This document shows, one piece after another, positions 25,199 to 34,163 of a DNA stretch of 57,021 bases. Each line of letters begins with the position of its first letter. Position 1 is the first letter of the stretch. The DNA is taken from assembly GCA_904397815.1 (NCBI GenBank), contig CAJFOT010000110.1:1-57021 (forward strand). Reading direction: 5' to 3'. A program made the translations under genes and the position numbers. Source of the stretch: Candidatus Paralachnospira sangeri. Its GTDB lineage: Bacteria; Bacillota; Clostridia; Lachnospirales; Lachnospiraceae. The notes below the pieces were generated by a model that saw only the letters and a program-made list of their open reading frames with translations, had not been told where the DNA came from and ran no database searches.

Positions 25199-26701
25199 AT
25201 GAAGAAGCACAAAGGATTAATCGCCGGGGCGGCGGTGATACTGCTGCTGTCCCAGATATTGCTGGGAGTGTTTTCCTCCCGGCCGGCCTCTGAGGTGGTG
25301 CTGGATGATTCGCCGCAGGAATCCGGGCAGGAGGCAGAACAGGCAGTGGAAGAGCAGGCGGATATGGCGGAGGCAGCCGGAGGGGAGGCGGAGACAGCCA
25401 GTGACCTGCCGGATCGGGAAATCAGCGATCTGGCGGCCCAGTATCCCCCTTACGGCCTGGCGGGAATCTTCCCTGGAGAGGGAAACGGCCTGATATTCGA
25501 AGAGATGGACGCTCAGGTGGCGGAGCGGATCGTGGAGTCGGTATTTGCGTCGGCAGAAACGGAGCCTGAGACAGAACAGACAGAGCCGGAGACTTCTGCT
25601 TATGAGAACCGGGTGGTGATTACCGCTTCGGGGTATCTGAATATCCGTGAGGAGAATGATCCGGAATCCAGAGTAATTGGAAAGATTTATCACGGCACAT
25701 CGGCGGATCTCCTGGAGCAGGGCGAGTCTTTCAGCAGGATTTCCTCGGGGGCTGTGACCGGCTGGGTATCCAATGAATACATTCTGACAGGCGCGGAGGC
25801 GGAAGCCTACGCCCAGGAACAGGGCTCAGTGACCATTGCCACTGTCACTGCCGAATGGCTGAATGTGCGGGAGAGTCCCAGCACAGAGGCGGATGTGATC
25901 GCTACGGTGGAGGCCGGCCAGTGGTTTATCGTCACAGACCAGGGCGGCGGCTGGGTCAGAATTGACTATACTTCCGGGATGGAAGGATTCCTGAACGCGG
26001 AGTTTGTAACCGTCAGCCAGAATTACGGGCAGGCGATTTCCATCGACGCGGAGCAGGAATTGCTGGAGCTGGCAGAGAGCAGGGCGGCTCTTGAGGAGGA
26101 AGAAGAGGAGACGTCCGCTGAGCGTCAGACGGAAACGATGACAAGGCAGGCGGAAACCACGACGACCGCGGCCAGGACATCAGAAGTGTCAACCACCAGG
26201 GCGTCGGAGACCACTGCGGCATCAACTGCAGCGGCGCCGACTTCCACGGCTGCAGCGACCACAGCTGCGCCTGAAACAACGACTGCCGCGGCGACAGAGC
26301 CGGCGACGACAGCTGCGGCGGGAATCGATACATCTGCCTATGATGATATGATTCTGCTGGCTGCCATTGCCCAGGTGGAGGCGGGATACAATTATGACTC
26401 CTGCCTGGCAGTGTGCAATGTGGTTCTGAACCGGACCCGCAGCAGTTCCTATCCCAACTCTGTCCACGATGTGATCTACCAGTCAGGCCAGTTTGCGGGA
26501 ACGGGAGCCGGGGGAATGCTGGAGCGGATCCTGCTGGCAGGTCCGGCCTCCACACCGATGCAGGCGGCGGCTGCTGCTTTGGCAGGAACCAATAATATAG
26601 GAGATTTTGTGCATTTCTGCTCTGACTCCTATGCTTCGTCCATCGGCTATCCCTTCTCCGAATATGTTGTGGTTGGAGGAAACTGTTTTTACAAGAGATA
26701 G
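25199..26701 (+). CDS. Secreted SH3-domain cell wall hydrolase (SleB/CwlJ-type)
   Basis: A 500-residue exported wall enzyme. Residues 1-30 form an uncleaved or signal-peptide-like anchor (MKKHKGLIAGAAVILLLSQ). Two bacterial SH3 domains lie at about 135-195 (ASGYLNIREENDPESRVIG) and 212-272 (TAEWLNVRESPSTEADVIA). A low-complexity Thr/Ala/Glu linker covers ~300-375, and the C-terminal hydrolase_2/SleB domain (~378-500) has LLAAIAQVEAGYNYDS with the likely catalytic Glu, then CNVVLNRTRSSSYPNSVHDVIYQ. The family cleaves spore-cortex or vegetative peptidoglycan. No spore gene is nearby, so a vegetative wall role is as likely. Confidence 0.9.
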   Translation: MKKHKGLIAGAAVILLLSQILLGVFSSRPASEVVLDDSPQESGQEAEQAVEEQADMAEAAGGEAETASDLPDREISDLAAQYPPYGLAGIFPGEGNGLIFEEMDAQVAERIVESVFASAETEPETEQTEPETSAYENRVVITASGYLNIREENDPESRVIGKIYHGTSADLLEQGESFSRISSGAVTGWVSNEYILTGAEAEAYAQEQGSVTIATVTAEWLNVRESPSTEADVIATVEAGQWFIVTDQGGGWVRIDYTSGMEGFLNAEFVTVSQNYGQAISIDAEQELLELAESRAALEEEEEETSAERQTETMTRQAETTTTAARTSEVSTTRASETTAASTAAAPTSTAAATTAAPETTTAAATEPATTAAAGIDTSAYDDMILLAAIAQVEAGYNYDSCLAVCNVVLNRTRSSSYPNSVHDVIYQSGQFAGTGAGGMLERILLAGPASTPMQAAAAALAGTNNIGDFVHFCSDSYASSIGYPFSEYVVVGGNCFYKR

Positions 26702-26756
26702 CATTACAGGAGACTTTATTACGGAAGAAAACAGAAAACATGCAGACAACCCGGAC

Positions 26757-26812
26757 AACCGGGAGTTGACAGCCGAAGTTCAGAAGGCAGGAAACTCCCG
26801 GCTGTTTTTTTG
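26757..26812 (+). terminator. Intrinsic terminator after the wall hydrolase gene
   Basis: CCGGGAGTT at 26759-26767 pairs with AACTCCCGG at 26793-26801, followed by CTGTTTTTTTG. It lies about 60 bases after the stop codon. Confidence 0.88.
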
Positions 26813-26983
26813 TTTGACTGTTCTGCACAGCTGCAGCGGGTATTTTATCTGAAATCTTTGTACTCTCGTGATGTAGATTCACGCATTTTGATCTGATAAA
26901 ATATATTTGTAAGGTAAAATCCGCCCGGCAGCGGCATGAGGGACCGCTCTGGCGCGTAAGTGTAAAAAGGAGGGGTTTTAACG

Positions 26984-28240
26984 ATGGCGAACCAGGAAAA
27001 ATATCAGGAACGTCTGAAACGGATTAATGACGCGATTGCGCTGAAGGAACCGGATACCATTCCGTTTATTCCGATTGTACAGTGCTATCCTTTTCTCCAG
27101 GCAGGATACAGCATGGCAGATATTTTGTATGACTGGGATCTGAGCAAGACCAGGAAGAGTCTGTTCCAATATTTGGATGACTATCAGCCGGATGCGATGT
27201 TCGGACATGGGTATGTGTATGCAGGCCAGGGACCGATTCTGGAGAAAGGCATGCCGAAAACCATGCGCTGGGCAGGCGAACCGGGAGCGGCTGTTGATAA
27301 AAATTCGATCCATCAGTTTATTGAGTTCCCGGTGCTGGAAGATGATGAATTTGAGCAGTTTTTTACAGATCGCAGCGGCTGGGTGATGAACGTGGGCATG
27401 CCCAGAACCAATGGGATTCTGGAACCGATGGCCGGATTTAAGGTGCGTGATATGGGTGTTTACAACAGTTATACCGCAGTAGCGGCAGCAGTCAGCACGC
27501 CGGAATTTAAGAAAATGCTGGAGACGCTGTGGGAGATTAATGATATGAACAATGATCTGTCACCCCGTCTGCGCCAGCTGGATGCCGACATTGAGGCTTA
27601 TGGCTATCCTGTCCTGGCCACCGGAGGCGCCGGCGTGCCTTATGACGGATACAGCGATTTCCTGAGGGGGACACTGGACGGTCTGGCTGACCTTTATGAA
27701 CGCCCGGACCAGGTGATGGATTACTGCAAAGAGCAGCTGGAAGGTGTTCTGGAGATGATTAAAATCCAGGGGAAAATGATGCCGGGCAAGCATGTGTTTA
27801 TGGCGCTCCATAAGGGCATGGACGGGTTCATGAGCGATGAACATTACCGTACCTTCTACTGGAACCATCTGCAGATTATTATTAATGCCATTATCGAAAA
27901 CGGCATGGTGCCTTATATTTATACAGAAGGCAAATATGACAGCCGTCTGGAATGCCTGAAAGAAGTGCCTGCGGGGAAAGTGGTCTACCATTTCGAGGAA
28001 GTGGATATGGCACAGGCGAAGAAGATCCTGGGGGATACAGCCTGCATTTCCGGTGGTTTCCCTGTTTATCTGCTGGACTACGGCACAAAGGAGCAGGTGG
28101 TGAATGAGGCCAAGCGGCTGATCGATACCTGTGCGGTGGGAGGCGGCTTCATCTTTGAGACCTCCTGCGGCATGGACCTGGCGAAGAGGGAGAATGTAGA
28201 GGCGCTGATGGATACAGTGCGCAATTACGGCAAAAAGTAG
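26984..28240 (+). CDS. Uroporphyrinogen decarboxylase-family protein (methyltransferase-like), copy 1
   Basis: A 418-residue TIM-barrel protein of the URO-D/MtaA/CmuA superfamily. Conserved-looking blocks are FMALHKGMDGFMSDEHY, YIYTEGKYDSRLECLKEVP, VVYHFEEVDMAQAKKI then GDTACISGGFP. In this superfamily, members outside heme synthesis transfer methyl groups to or from corrinoid proteins using a zinc site; the exact zinc ligands cannot be assigned here. The second copy follows 13 bases later and a corrinoid-protein pseudogene lies further on, so the original role was probably corrinoid methyl transfer. The start follows GGAGGGG by 8 bases. Confidence 0.85.
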   Translation: MANQEKYQERLKRINDAIALKEPDTIPFIPIVQCYPFLQAGYSMADILYDWDLSKTRKSLFQYLDDYQPDAMFGHGYVYAGQGPILEKGMPKTMRWAGEPGAAVDKNSIHQFIEFPVLEDDEFEQFFTDRSGWVMNVGMPRTNGILEPMAGFKVRDMGVYNSYTAVAAAVSTPEFKKMLETLWEINDMNNDLSPRLRQLDADIEAYGYPVLATGGAGVPYDGYSDFLRGTLDGLADLYERPDQVMDYCKEQLEGVLEMIKIQGKMMPGKHVFMALHKGMDGFMSDEHYRTFYWNHLQIIINAIIENGMVPYIYTEGKYDSRLECLKEVPAGKVVYHFEEVDMAQAKKILGDTACISGGFPVYLLDYGTKEQVVNEAKRLIDTCAVGGGFIFETSCGMDLAKRENVEALMDTVRNYGKK

Positions 28241-28253
28241 GGGAGGAAAAAGG

Positions 28254-29489
28254 ATGATCGATTACGCAAAGAGGTATGAGGAGAGGAAAAAGAGAGTGGA
28301 GACAGCGGTGGCCAACCAGCAGCCGGACCGGGTGCCCAATGTGCTGAGGGTAGGCACCTATCCCATTCACAAGGCGGGAATCACAGCGGCAGAGAGCATG
28401 ATTGACCATGAGCGCACCTGCCAGGCGATGCTGGATTTCTATACCCAGTATTCTTATACAGATACTGCCAGCATCAGCAATTTTATACCGCCCGCAAAGG
28501 TGCTGGAAGCTCTGGATGTCAAGACAGCCAGGTGGCCTGGAGATCCGAAGGGACTGGATGTGAATAATACCTATCAGTTCGTGGAATTCCCTACGCTGCT
28601 GGATGATGAGTATGAGGAATTCTTCCTGAACCCTGCCGGATTCTGGCTGACCAAGCATCTGCCCAGAACCATCGGCCTGCTGGAAGGCGCAGCGGATCTG
28701 GACTATGTGGCACTGGTGTGCGGCGGCGCCCAGCGGCTGCTGTCATCTCCGGCGAATATTCCGATCTACCGGAAGCTGCTGGAGGCGGCGGAGGAAAATC
28801 AGCGGATGATGGACATCGTAGCAAAATACAGTGAGAAGCTGAATGCCCTGGGCTATTACAGCATCTCTGGCGGCGGCTCCGCCACAGCTTTCGATATGCT
28901 GGGGGATACCCTGCGGGGCACCTTCGGCATGATGCCGGATCTGGTTCTGGAGCGGGATAATGTGAAGCGCGCCCTGGATATGTTTGTGAAGATTCATATC
29001 CGCCAGACCCTGGATTTCTGCCAGTCCACCGGATCAAAGTACGGATGGGTGATGCTCCATAAGGGCTTCGATAATTTCATCAGCGACAAGGACTACGCAG
29101 AACTGTACTGGCCTTACCTGCGCCAGTGGATTGAGGCGCTGATCGACCATGACATCACTCCGGTGGTGTATACAGAAGGGTCTTATAATACCCGTCTGCC
29201 CTATCTGAAGGAAGTGCCCAAAAATAAGGTAATCTACCATTTTGAAGAGGTTGATCTGCAGCTGGCGAAGAAAGAACTTGGGGATGTTGCCTGCCTGATG
29301 GGCGGATTCCCGGCTTATACGGTGACGTACGGCACACCGGAGCAGATCGATGAAAAGGTGAAGGAGACGCTGGATATCATGGCGCCGGGCGGAGGATATC
29401 TGTTTACCACCGGCTATTCTCTGGAGGATTGTCCGAAGGAGAACATGGAAGCACTGCTGGAAGCGGTGGAGAAGTACGGAAAGTATTAA
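28254..29489 (+). CDS. Uroporphyrinogen decarboxylase-family protein (methyltransferase-like), copy 2
   Basis: A 411-residue paralogue of the preceding protein, with matching blocks VMLHKGFDNFISDKDY, VVYTEGSYNTRLPYLKEVP, VIYHFEEVDLQLAKKE and GDVACLMGGFP. Both copies keep HFEEVD and a Cys 14 residues after the last Glu. The two are divergent enough that they are probably two functional subunits or substrate-specific enzymes rather than a recent duplication. The start follows GGGGAGGAAAAAGG by 2 to 8 bases. The gene ends 105 bases before a strong terminator. Confidence 0.85.
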   Translation: MIDYAKRYEERKKRVETAVANQQPDRVPNVLRVGTYPIHKAGITAAESMIDHERTCQAMLDFYTQYSYTDTASISNFIPPAKVLEALDVKTARWPGDPKGLDVNNTYQFVEFPTLLDDEYEEFFLNPAGFWLTKHLPRTIGLLEGAADLDYVALVCGGAQRLLSSPANIPIYRKLLEAAEENQRMMDIVAKYSEKLNALGYYSISGGGSATAFDMLGDTLRGTFGMMPDLVLERDNVKRALDMFVKIHIRQTLDFCQSTGSKYGWVMLHKGFDNFISDKDYAELYWPYLRQWIEALIDHDITPVVYTEGSYNTRLPYLKEVPKNKVIYHFEEVDLQLAKKELGDVACLMGGFPAYTVTYGTPEQIDEKVKETLDIMAPGGGYLFTTGYSLEDCPKENMEALLEAVEKYGKY

Positions 29490-29593
29490 CAGTGCAAAAG
29501 CGCGGTGTTTTCCCGGGACCACTCGGTGAGACGATAAACGGAGAGCCGTATGAATATAAGTGTTCCATAAAATAAAAGATTTATAATAATTTC

Positions 29594-29643
29594 AAAGGGC
29601 GTTTCTCAGTCAATTAGGTCAATGACTGAGAGACGCCTTTTTG
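29594..29643 (+). terminator. Intrinsic terminator of the URO-D pair
   Basis: AAAGGGCGTTTCTCAGTCA at 29594-29612 pairs with TGACTGAGAGACGCCTTTT at 29623-29641 with one G-U and few mismatches, and a T run follows. It separates the pair from the pyc promoter. Confidence 0.92.
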
Positions 29644-29788
29644 TGATGCCGACTGGACGATTCTGTAAGTCATCCGACAGATTTTATCTGAGAATATTGA
29701 TAAAATAGTAAGATATATCGAAAATTGTTATCATTTTAACATGTACTCCTTTTATTTTTAAACAAAACAATATATTTAAGCAAAAAGA

Positions 29789-29817
29789 TTGACATTTATA
29801 AATGGATTACGTAAAAT
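29789..29817 (+). promoter_or_regulatory. Sigma-A promoter of pyc
   Basis: -35 TTGACA at 29789-29794 and -10 TAAAAT at 29812-29817 with a 17-base spacer. The region upstream is AT-rich and could act as an UP element. A short hairpin CATCCGGC/GCCGGATA lies in the leader. Confidence 0.8.
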
Positions 29818-29867
29818 AATTTCATCCGGCTGAAGGCCGGATATGTTTGTGGATTTGGGAGGTAGTG

Positions 29868-32800
29868 ATGAAAGAAGTAAAAAGGTTTAAGCGTGTCCTG
29901 GTGGCGAACCGCGGCGAGATCGCTATCAGGATTTTCCGGGCCTGTCATGAGCTGGGCATCCGGACTGTAGCCATTTATTCGGAAGAGGATAAGAACACCC
30001 TCTTTCGGACGAAAGCCGATGAGGCCTACCGCGTGGGAAAGGGCAAGACCCCGGTTGGCGCTTATCTGGGCATCGATGAGATTATTACCCTGGCGCTGTC
30101 CAAAGGCGTAGACGCCATCCATCCCGGCTATGGGTTCCTGGCGGAGAACGCGGATTTTGCCAGAGCCTGTGCTGACGCGGGCATCGTATTTATCGGCCCA
30201 GACGCTGAGATGATGGACAAGATGGGCGACAAGGTGAAATCCAAGCTGGTGGCCCAGTCTGTGGGTGTGCCGACGATCCCCGGTGTGGAAAAGGTGATCG
30301 AGACGGAGGAGGAAGCCCTGCAGGCGGCCAGATTCTGCGGCTATCCTGTGATGCTGAAGGCGGCAGCCGGCGGCGGCGGCCGGGGTATGAGAATCGTGGA
30401 AACAGAAGATGAGCTGCTGCCCCAGTTCCGGAGCGCCCGCAGCGAGGCGGCGAAGGCTTTCGGCATTGACGATATTTTTATTGAAAAATATCTGGAGGAG
30501 CCCAAGCATATCGAGGTGCAGATACTGGGAGACCAGGAGGGAAATATTGTACATTTGTATGAGAGAGATTGTTCGATCCAGCGGCGGCATCAGAAGGTGA
30601 TTGAATTTACGCCGTCTCTGTGCCTGACGGAGGCACAGCGTCAGGCCATCTGCGGGGACGCCCTGAAGATTGCGAGGGCAGTCCATTACAAGAGCGCCGG
30701 AACCGTTGAGTTTCTGGTGGATAAAAAAGGAAACCATTATTTTATCGAGATGAATCCCCGGATTCAGGTGGAGCACACCGTTTCGGAGATGGTGACGGGC
30801 GTAGATATCGTCCAGGCCCAGATTCTGATCGCCCAGGGCTATACCCTGGATTCAGACCGGATCGGCCTGAAGGGCCAGGAGTCGGTGAAGTTGTCCGGCT
30901 ATGCCATCCAGTGCCGGGTAACAACAGAGAATCCGGCCAACGATTTTATGCCTGACACCGGCGTGATTGAGACTTACCGCAGCCCGGGCGGCGCTGGCAT
31001 CCGTCTGGATGGTGGCAATGGCTTTCAGGGGGCGGAGATTACGCCATTTTATGACAGCCTGCTGCTGAAAATCATTGCCTACAGCAGAACCTTCGACGAT
31101 ACCAGGAGAAAGGCCATGCGGGCGCTGCAGGAGACTCTGATTAAGGGCGTGGATACTAATATTCCTTTCCTGCTGAATGTGCTGAACCATCCTGATTTCG
31201 CCGCAGGAGTCTGCGATACCGGCTTTATCGGAAAAAATCCGGGGCTGCTGGATATCCAGGAGGCAGAGGATCAGGAGCTGAAGGTGATGACCTTCCTGGG
31301 CAATAAATTTGTCAATGAGAATCACGGCCATAAGCCCCACTTTAATGTGCCGGTATTTCCCCGGTTTTCCGAGGAAGAGATCCGGAAGCTCCGCGGTACC
31401 CGCCAGATGCTGGAAGAGATGGGGCCGGAGAAATTTGCGGGCTGGGTGAAGGATGAGCAGCGTCTGCTGATTACCGACACCACCATGCGGGATGCCCAGC
31501 AGTCGCTGATGGCCACCAGAGTCCGCACTGTGGATATGGAGAAAATCGCGCCGGCTGTGGCGGTATACGGAAAGGATCTCTTCTCCCTGGAGATGTGGGG
31601 CGGGGCGACCTTTGACACTGCTTACCGTTTCCTGGGCGAGTCGCCCTGGGAGCGTCTGGACGTTCTGCGGGAAAAAATCCCCAATATCCTGTTCCAGATG
31701 CTGATCCGCGGGGCCAACGGCGTCGGGTATAAGAATTATCCTGACAATGTGATCCGGGAGTTTGTCCGTCAGGCAGCCCGCTCCGGCATCGATGTATTCC
31801 GTATCTTTGATTCCCTGAACTGGGTGCCCGGCATGGAGGTGGCGCTGGATGAAACCCTGAACCAGGGCAGGCTGGCGGAGGCATGTATCTGTTATACCGG
31901 TGATATTCTGGATGAGTCCAGAACCAAATATAACCTGAAATATTATGTGCGGATGGCGAAGGAGCTGGAGAAGAAGGGCGCCCATATCCTGGGCATCAAG
32001 GATATGTCCGGATTGCTCAAGCCGATGGCGGCGGACAAGCTGATCCGGACGCTGAAAGAAGAGATCGGCATCCCGATCCATCTCCATACTCATGATACCT
32101 CCGGCAACGGGGTGGCCACTGTCCTGATGGCAGCCCAGGCAGGAGTGGATATCGTGGACGCGGCCTTTAACTCCATGAGTGGCCTGACCTCCCAGCCGGC
32201 GCTGAATTCCATCGCCGCTGCCATGGGCAGAAGCCGGAGAGACCCGATGCTGCCGGCGGAGGGACTGCAGAAGATATCCGATTACTGGCAGGATGTGCGC
32301 CCGGTTTACGCAGGCTTTGAGTCAGAGCTGATGACGTCTACGGCGGAGATCTATCAGTATGAGATTCCCGGCGGCCAGTATTCCAATCTGAAGCCTCAGG
32401 TAGAAAGCTTCGGTCTTGGCCACAGGTTTGAGGATGTGAAGAAGATGTACCGGACCGTCAATGAGATGCTGGGGGATATCGTGAAGGTAACGCCGACCTC
32501 CAAGGCTGTGGGCGATATGGCGATCTTCATGGTGCAGAACGACCTGACTCCGGAAAATATCTGCGAAAAAGGTGCCGGACTGGACTTCCCCGATTCCATT
32601 GTTTCCTACTTCGAAGGGATGATGGGACAGCCTGAGGGCGGTTTCCCTGAAGATCTGCAGAAGGTAGTCTTAAAAGGCAGGCCGGCGATCACAGTGCGGC
32701 CGGGCGAGATGCTTCCGCCGGAGGATTTCGACGGCATCCGGCAGAAGCTGCAGGATGAACTGCATCTGGAAGGAACAGACAGAGAAGTGATCAGCTATGC

Positions 32801-33308
32801 CCTCTACCCGAAGGTATTTGAGGATTACGTGAAGGAAACCCATGAAAAGGGCAGCTTCCGGTATATGGGTTCCGATATCTTCTTCCACGGCCTGGAGGAA
32901 GGCGAGACCTGCGAGGTGAAGCTGGGCGAGGGCAGCTTCCTGATGGTGAAGCTCTGCGAAGTGCGCCCGGTGGACAGCGAAGGGTTCCGGGAGGCTGTAT
33001 TTGAAGTGAATGGCAACCGCAGAAGCGTCCTGATTAAAGATACAGATGTCACCGTCAACGCCCACAACGCCGTACTCTACGCCGATCCCTCCGACCCGAT
33101 GGAGATCGGCGCCAATATCCCCGGGCGGATTGTGAAAGTATTCGTCAAAGAAGGGGAAATGGTAGAAGAAGGTCAGCCCGTAGCCATGATCGAGGCCATG
33201 AAGATGGAAACCAACATCATCGCCACCGCGTCAGGAGAGGTAGAGAGGCTGTATGTATCAGAGGACGAGCAGGTGAAGGCAGGACAGATGGTGGTGAAGC
33301 TGAAATAG
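29868..33308 (+). CDS. pyc: Pyruvate carboxylase
   Basis: A 1146-residue single-chain biotin enzyme that makes oxaloacetate from pyruvate, bicarbonate and ATP for anaplerosis. The biotin carboxylase domain (~1-450) has VLVANRGEIAIRIFRACHELG, HPGYGFLAEN and an ATP-grasp KAAAGGGGRGMR. The carboxyltransferase TIM barrel (~530-830) has TTMRDAQQSLMATRVRT and the metal site HLHTHDTSGNG. The C-terminal carrier domain has biotinylated Lys in EAMKMETN. The start is the ATG at 29868 behind GGGAGGT; an in-frame TTG upstream has no ribosome binding site. It is transcribed alone, and the 401-bp palindrome begins 5 bases after its stop codon. Confidence 0.98.
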   Translation: MKEVKRFKRVLVANRGEIAIRIFRACHELGIRTVAIYSEEDKNTLFRTKADEAYRVGKGKTPVGAYLGIDEIITLALSKGVDAIHPGYGFLAENADFARACADAGIVFIGPDAEMMDKMGDKVKSKLVAQSVGVPTIPGVEKVIETEEEALQAARFCGYPVMLKAAAGGGGRGMRIVETEDELLPQFRSARSEAAKAFGIDDIFIEKYLEEPKHIEVQILGDQEGNIVHLYERDCSIQRRHQKVIEFTPSLCLTEAQRQAICGDALKIARAVHYKSAGTVEFLVDKKGNHYFIEMNPRIQVEHTVSEMVTGVDIVQAQILIAQGYTLDSDRIGLKGQESVKLSGYAIQCRVTTENPANDFMPDTGVIETYRSPGGAGIRLDGGNGFQGAEITPFYDSLLLKIIAYSRTFDDTRRKAMRALQETLIKGVDTNIPFLLNVLNHPDFAAGVCDTGFIGKNPGLLDIQEAEDQELKVMTFLGNKFVNENHGHKPHFNVPVFPRFSEEEIRKLRGTRQMLEEMGPEKFAGWVKDEQRLLITDTTMRDAQQSLMATRVRTVDMEKIAPAVAVYGKDLFSLEMWGGATFDTAYRFLGESPWERLDVLREKIPNILFQMLIRGANGVGYKNYPDNVIREFVRQAARSGIDVFRIFDSLNWVPGMEVALDETLNQGRLAEACICYTGDILDESRTKYNLKYYVRMAKELEKKGAHILGIKDMSGLLKPMAADKLIRTLKEEIGIPIHLHTHDTSGNGVATVLMAAQAGVDIVDAAFNSMSGLTSQPALNSIAAAMGRSRRDPMLPAEGLQKISDYWQDVRPVYAGFESELMTSTAEIYQYEIPGGQYSNLKPQVESFGLGHRFEDVKKMYRTVNEMLGDIVKVTPTSKAVGDMAIFMVQNDLTPENICEKGAGLDFPDSIVSYFEGMMGQPEGGFPEDLQKVVLKGRPAITVRPGEMLPPEDFDGIRQKLQDELHLEGTDREVISYALYPKVFEDYVKETHEKGSFRYMGSDIFFHGLEEGETCEVKLGEGSFLMVKLCEVRPVDSEGFREAVFEVNGNRRSVLIKDTDVTVNAHNAVLYADPSDPMEIGANIPGRIVKVFVKEGEMVEEGQPVAMIEAMKMETNIIATASGEVERLYVSEDEQVKAGQMVVKLK

Positions 33309-33312
33309 ATAT

Positions 33313-33713
33313 GTTTTCGTCCGGGGGCTGTCACTCGGACTGGACGGAAAAGAAAATCCCGCAGCGGCTCCGGAAACAGGCGGCCAACATCGGTCTTTGA
33401 AGGGACAGGGATGAAGACAGACTTTGTTCCCGACCTGAACAAATCTTAGGAAAATATCAGCCCGCTTTTACAGAACCGGTCTTACATGAAGAAAAATCCT
33501 GATGATTTTTCTTCATTAAGCCCTCGGCAATGAGCGTTGAGCGCTCATTTCCGTCTGTAAAAGCGGGCTGATATTTTCCAAGGATTTGTAATCAGGTCTC
33601 CACATGTCTGTTTCCATCCCTGTCCCTTCAAAGACCGATGTCGGCCGCCTGTTCCCGAAGCCGCTGCGGGATTCCCTTTTCCTGCTGACTGGCTGTGTGA
33701 CAGGGACGAAAAC
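33313..33713 (+). repeat. 401-bp imperfect palindrome, copy A of a structured element
   Basis: The left arm 33313-33473 is the reverse complement of the right arm 33555-33713 with few mismatches; both ends read GTTTTCGTCC on their own strands. A 65-base block in the middle of each arm differs at only about 5 positions, and the innermost 23 bases (33451-33473 with 33555-33577) pair perfectly. The 81-base centre holds two hairpins: 12 bp with loop CTGAT at 33487-33515, and 8 bp with loop TTGAG at 33529-33549 that continues across a mismatch. It starts 5 bases after the pyc stop codon. No open frame of note lies within it. It is related to the element at 56883. Confidence 0.9.
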
Positions 33714-33741
33714 ACAGGGGGTTGTCTAACTTGTTGAAATA

Positions 33742-34045
33742 AATGGCCTTTTCGTTCTGCAAATACAGACTGAAACGGAAAAAATGAAATTTAGGCTGTA
33801 AAAATAAACGTAGTGTTACAGTTGAAAATGATAAAATCTCAGATTCGTCTGTACAAATATGGGCAAATGTACAGACTAAAATTAAAAATGTGAGATTTCG
33901 TCTGTATTTATAGAGGTATTTGTACAGTCATAAATAAGAAAATCTGCATTTCGTCTGCATTCATGTACAGATTTGTACGGCCTAAGACAGAAAAATCTGG
34001 ATTTAAACTGTACAGGTACTCTATTTTGTGCAGTTCAAACTTTCA
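33742..34045 (+). repeat. Array of diverged ~52-bp direct repeats with dyad symmetry
   Basis: About six AT-rich units start near 33742 (partial), 33783, 33835, 33887, 33941 and 33994, a spacing of 52-54 bases after the first. Each has an AATCT-like start, a TTTCGTCTGTA-like block and a TGTACAG-like block; in the unit at 33835 GTCTGTACA and TGTACAGAC form an inverted repeat. The units are diverged, and no constant repeat with variable spacers is present, so this is not a CRISPR array. It lies between the 401-bp palindrome and the corrinoid pseudogene. It could be an array of protein binding sites or a relic of repeat expansion. Confidence 0.75.
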
Positions 34046-34068
34046 TGCTGATATTTGGGAAAAGAAAA

Positions 34069-34110
34069 GGGCCGCCCGGCAGCTTGGGTGAATGGGGATG
34101 CCGGGCGGCG
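34069..34110. other. GC-rich hairpin before the corrinoid pseudogene
   Basis: GGCCGCCCGGCA pairs with TGCCGGGCGGC around a loop of about 17 bases. There is no T run on the plus strand, but on the minus strand CCTTTTCTTTT follows. It could be a minus-strand terminator or a leader structure. Confidence 0.5.
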
Positions 34111-34163
34111 GTTAAGGAAAAGGAAACATTGAGAACGGGAAAAATGACAGGGAGGGCACAACC

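Noticed and set aside
30852-32093. Long minus-strand frame inside pyc
   Set aside because: Antisense shadow of the carboxylase, no domain evidence.
33313-33713. Palindrome considered as integron attC site, retron msr-msd or group II intron
   Set aside because: No RYYYAAC/GTTRRRY boxes, no reverse transcriptase or integrase gene nearby, and no domain V-like hairpin.
33835-33885. TGTACA dyads considered as CopY operators
   Set aside because: The CopY box needs TACA and TGTA two bases apart; the half-sites here are much further apart and no copper genes are near.
33742-34045. Repeat array considered as CRISPR
   Set aside because: No identical repeat with unique spacers of constant length, the units diverge along their whole length, and no cas genes occur in the window.
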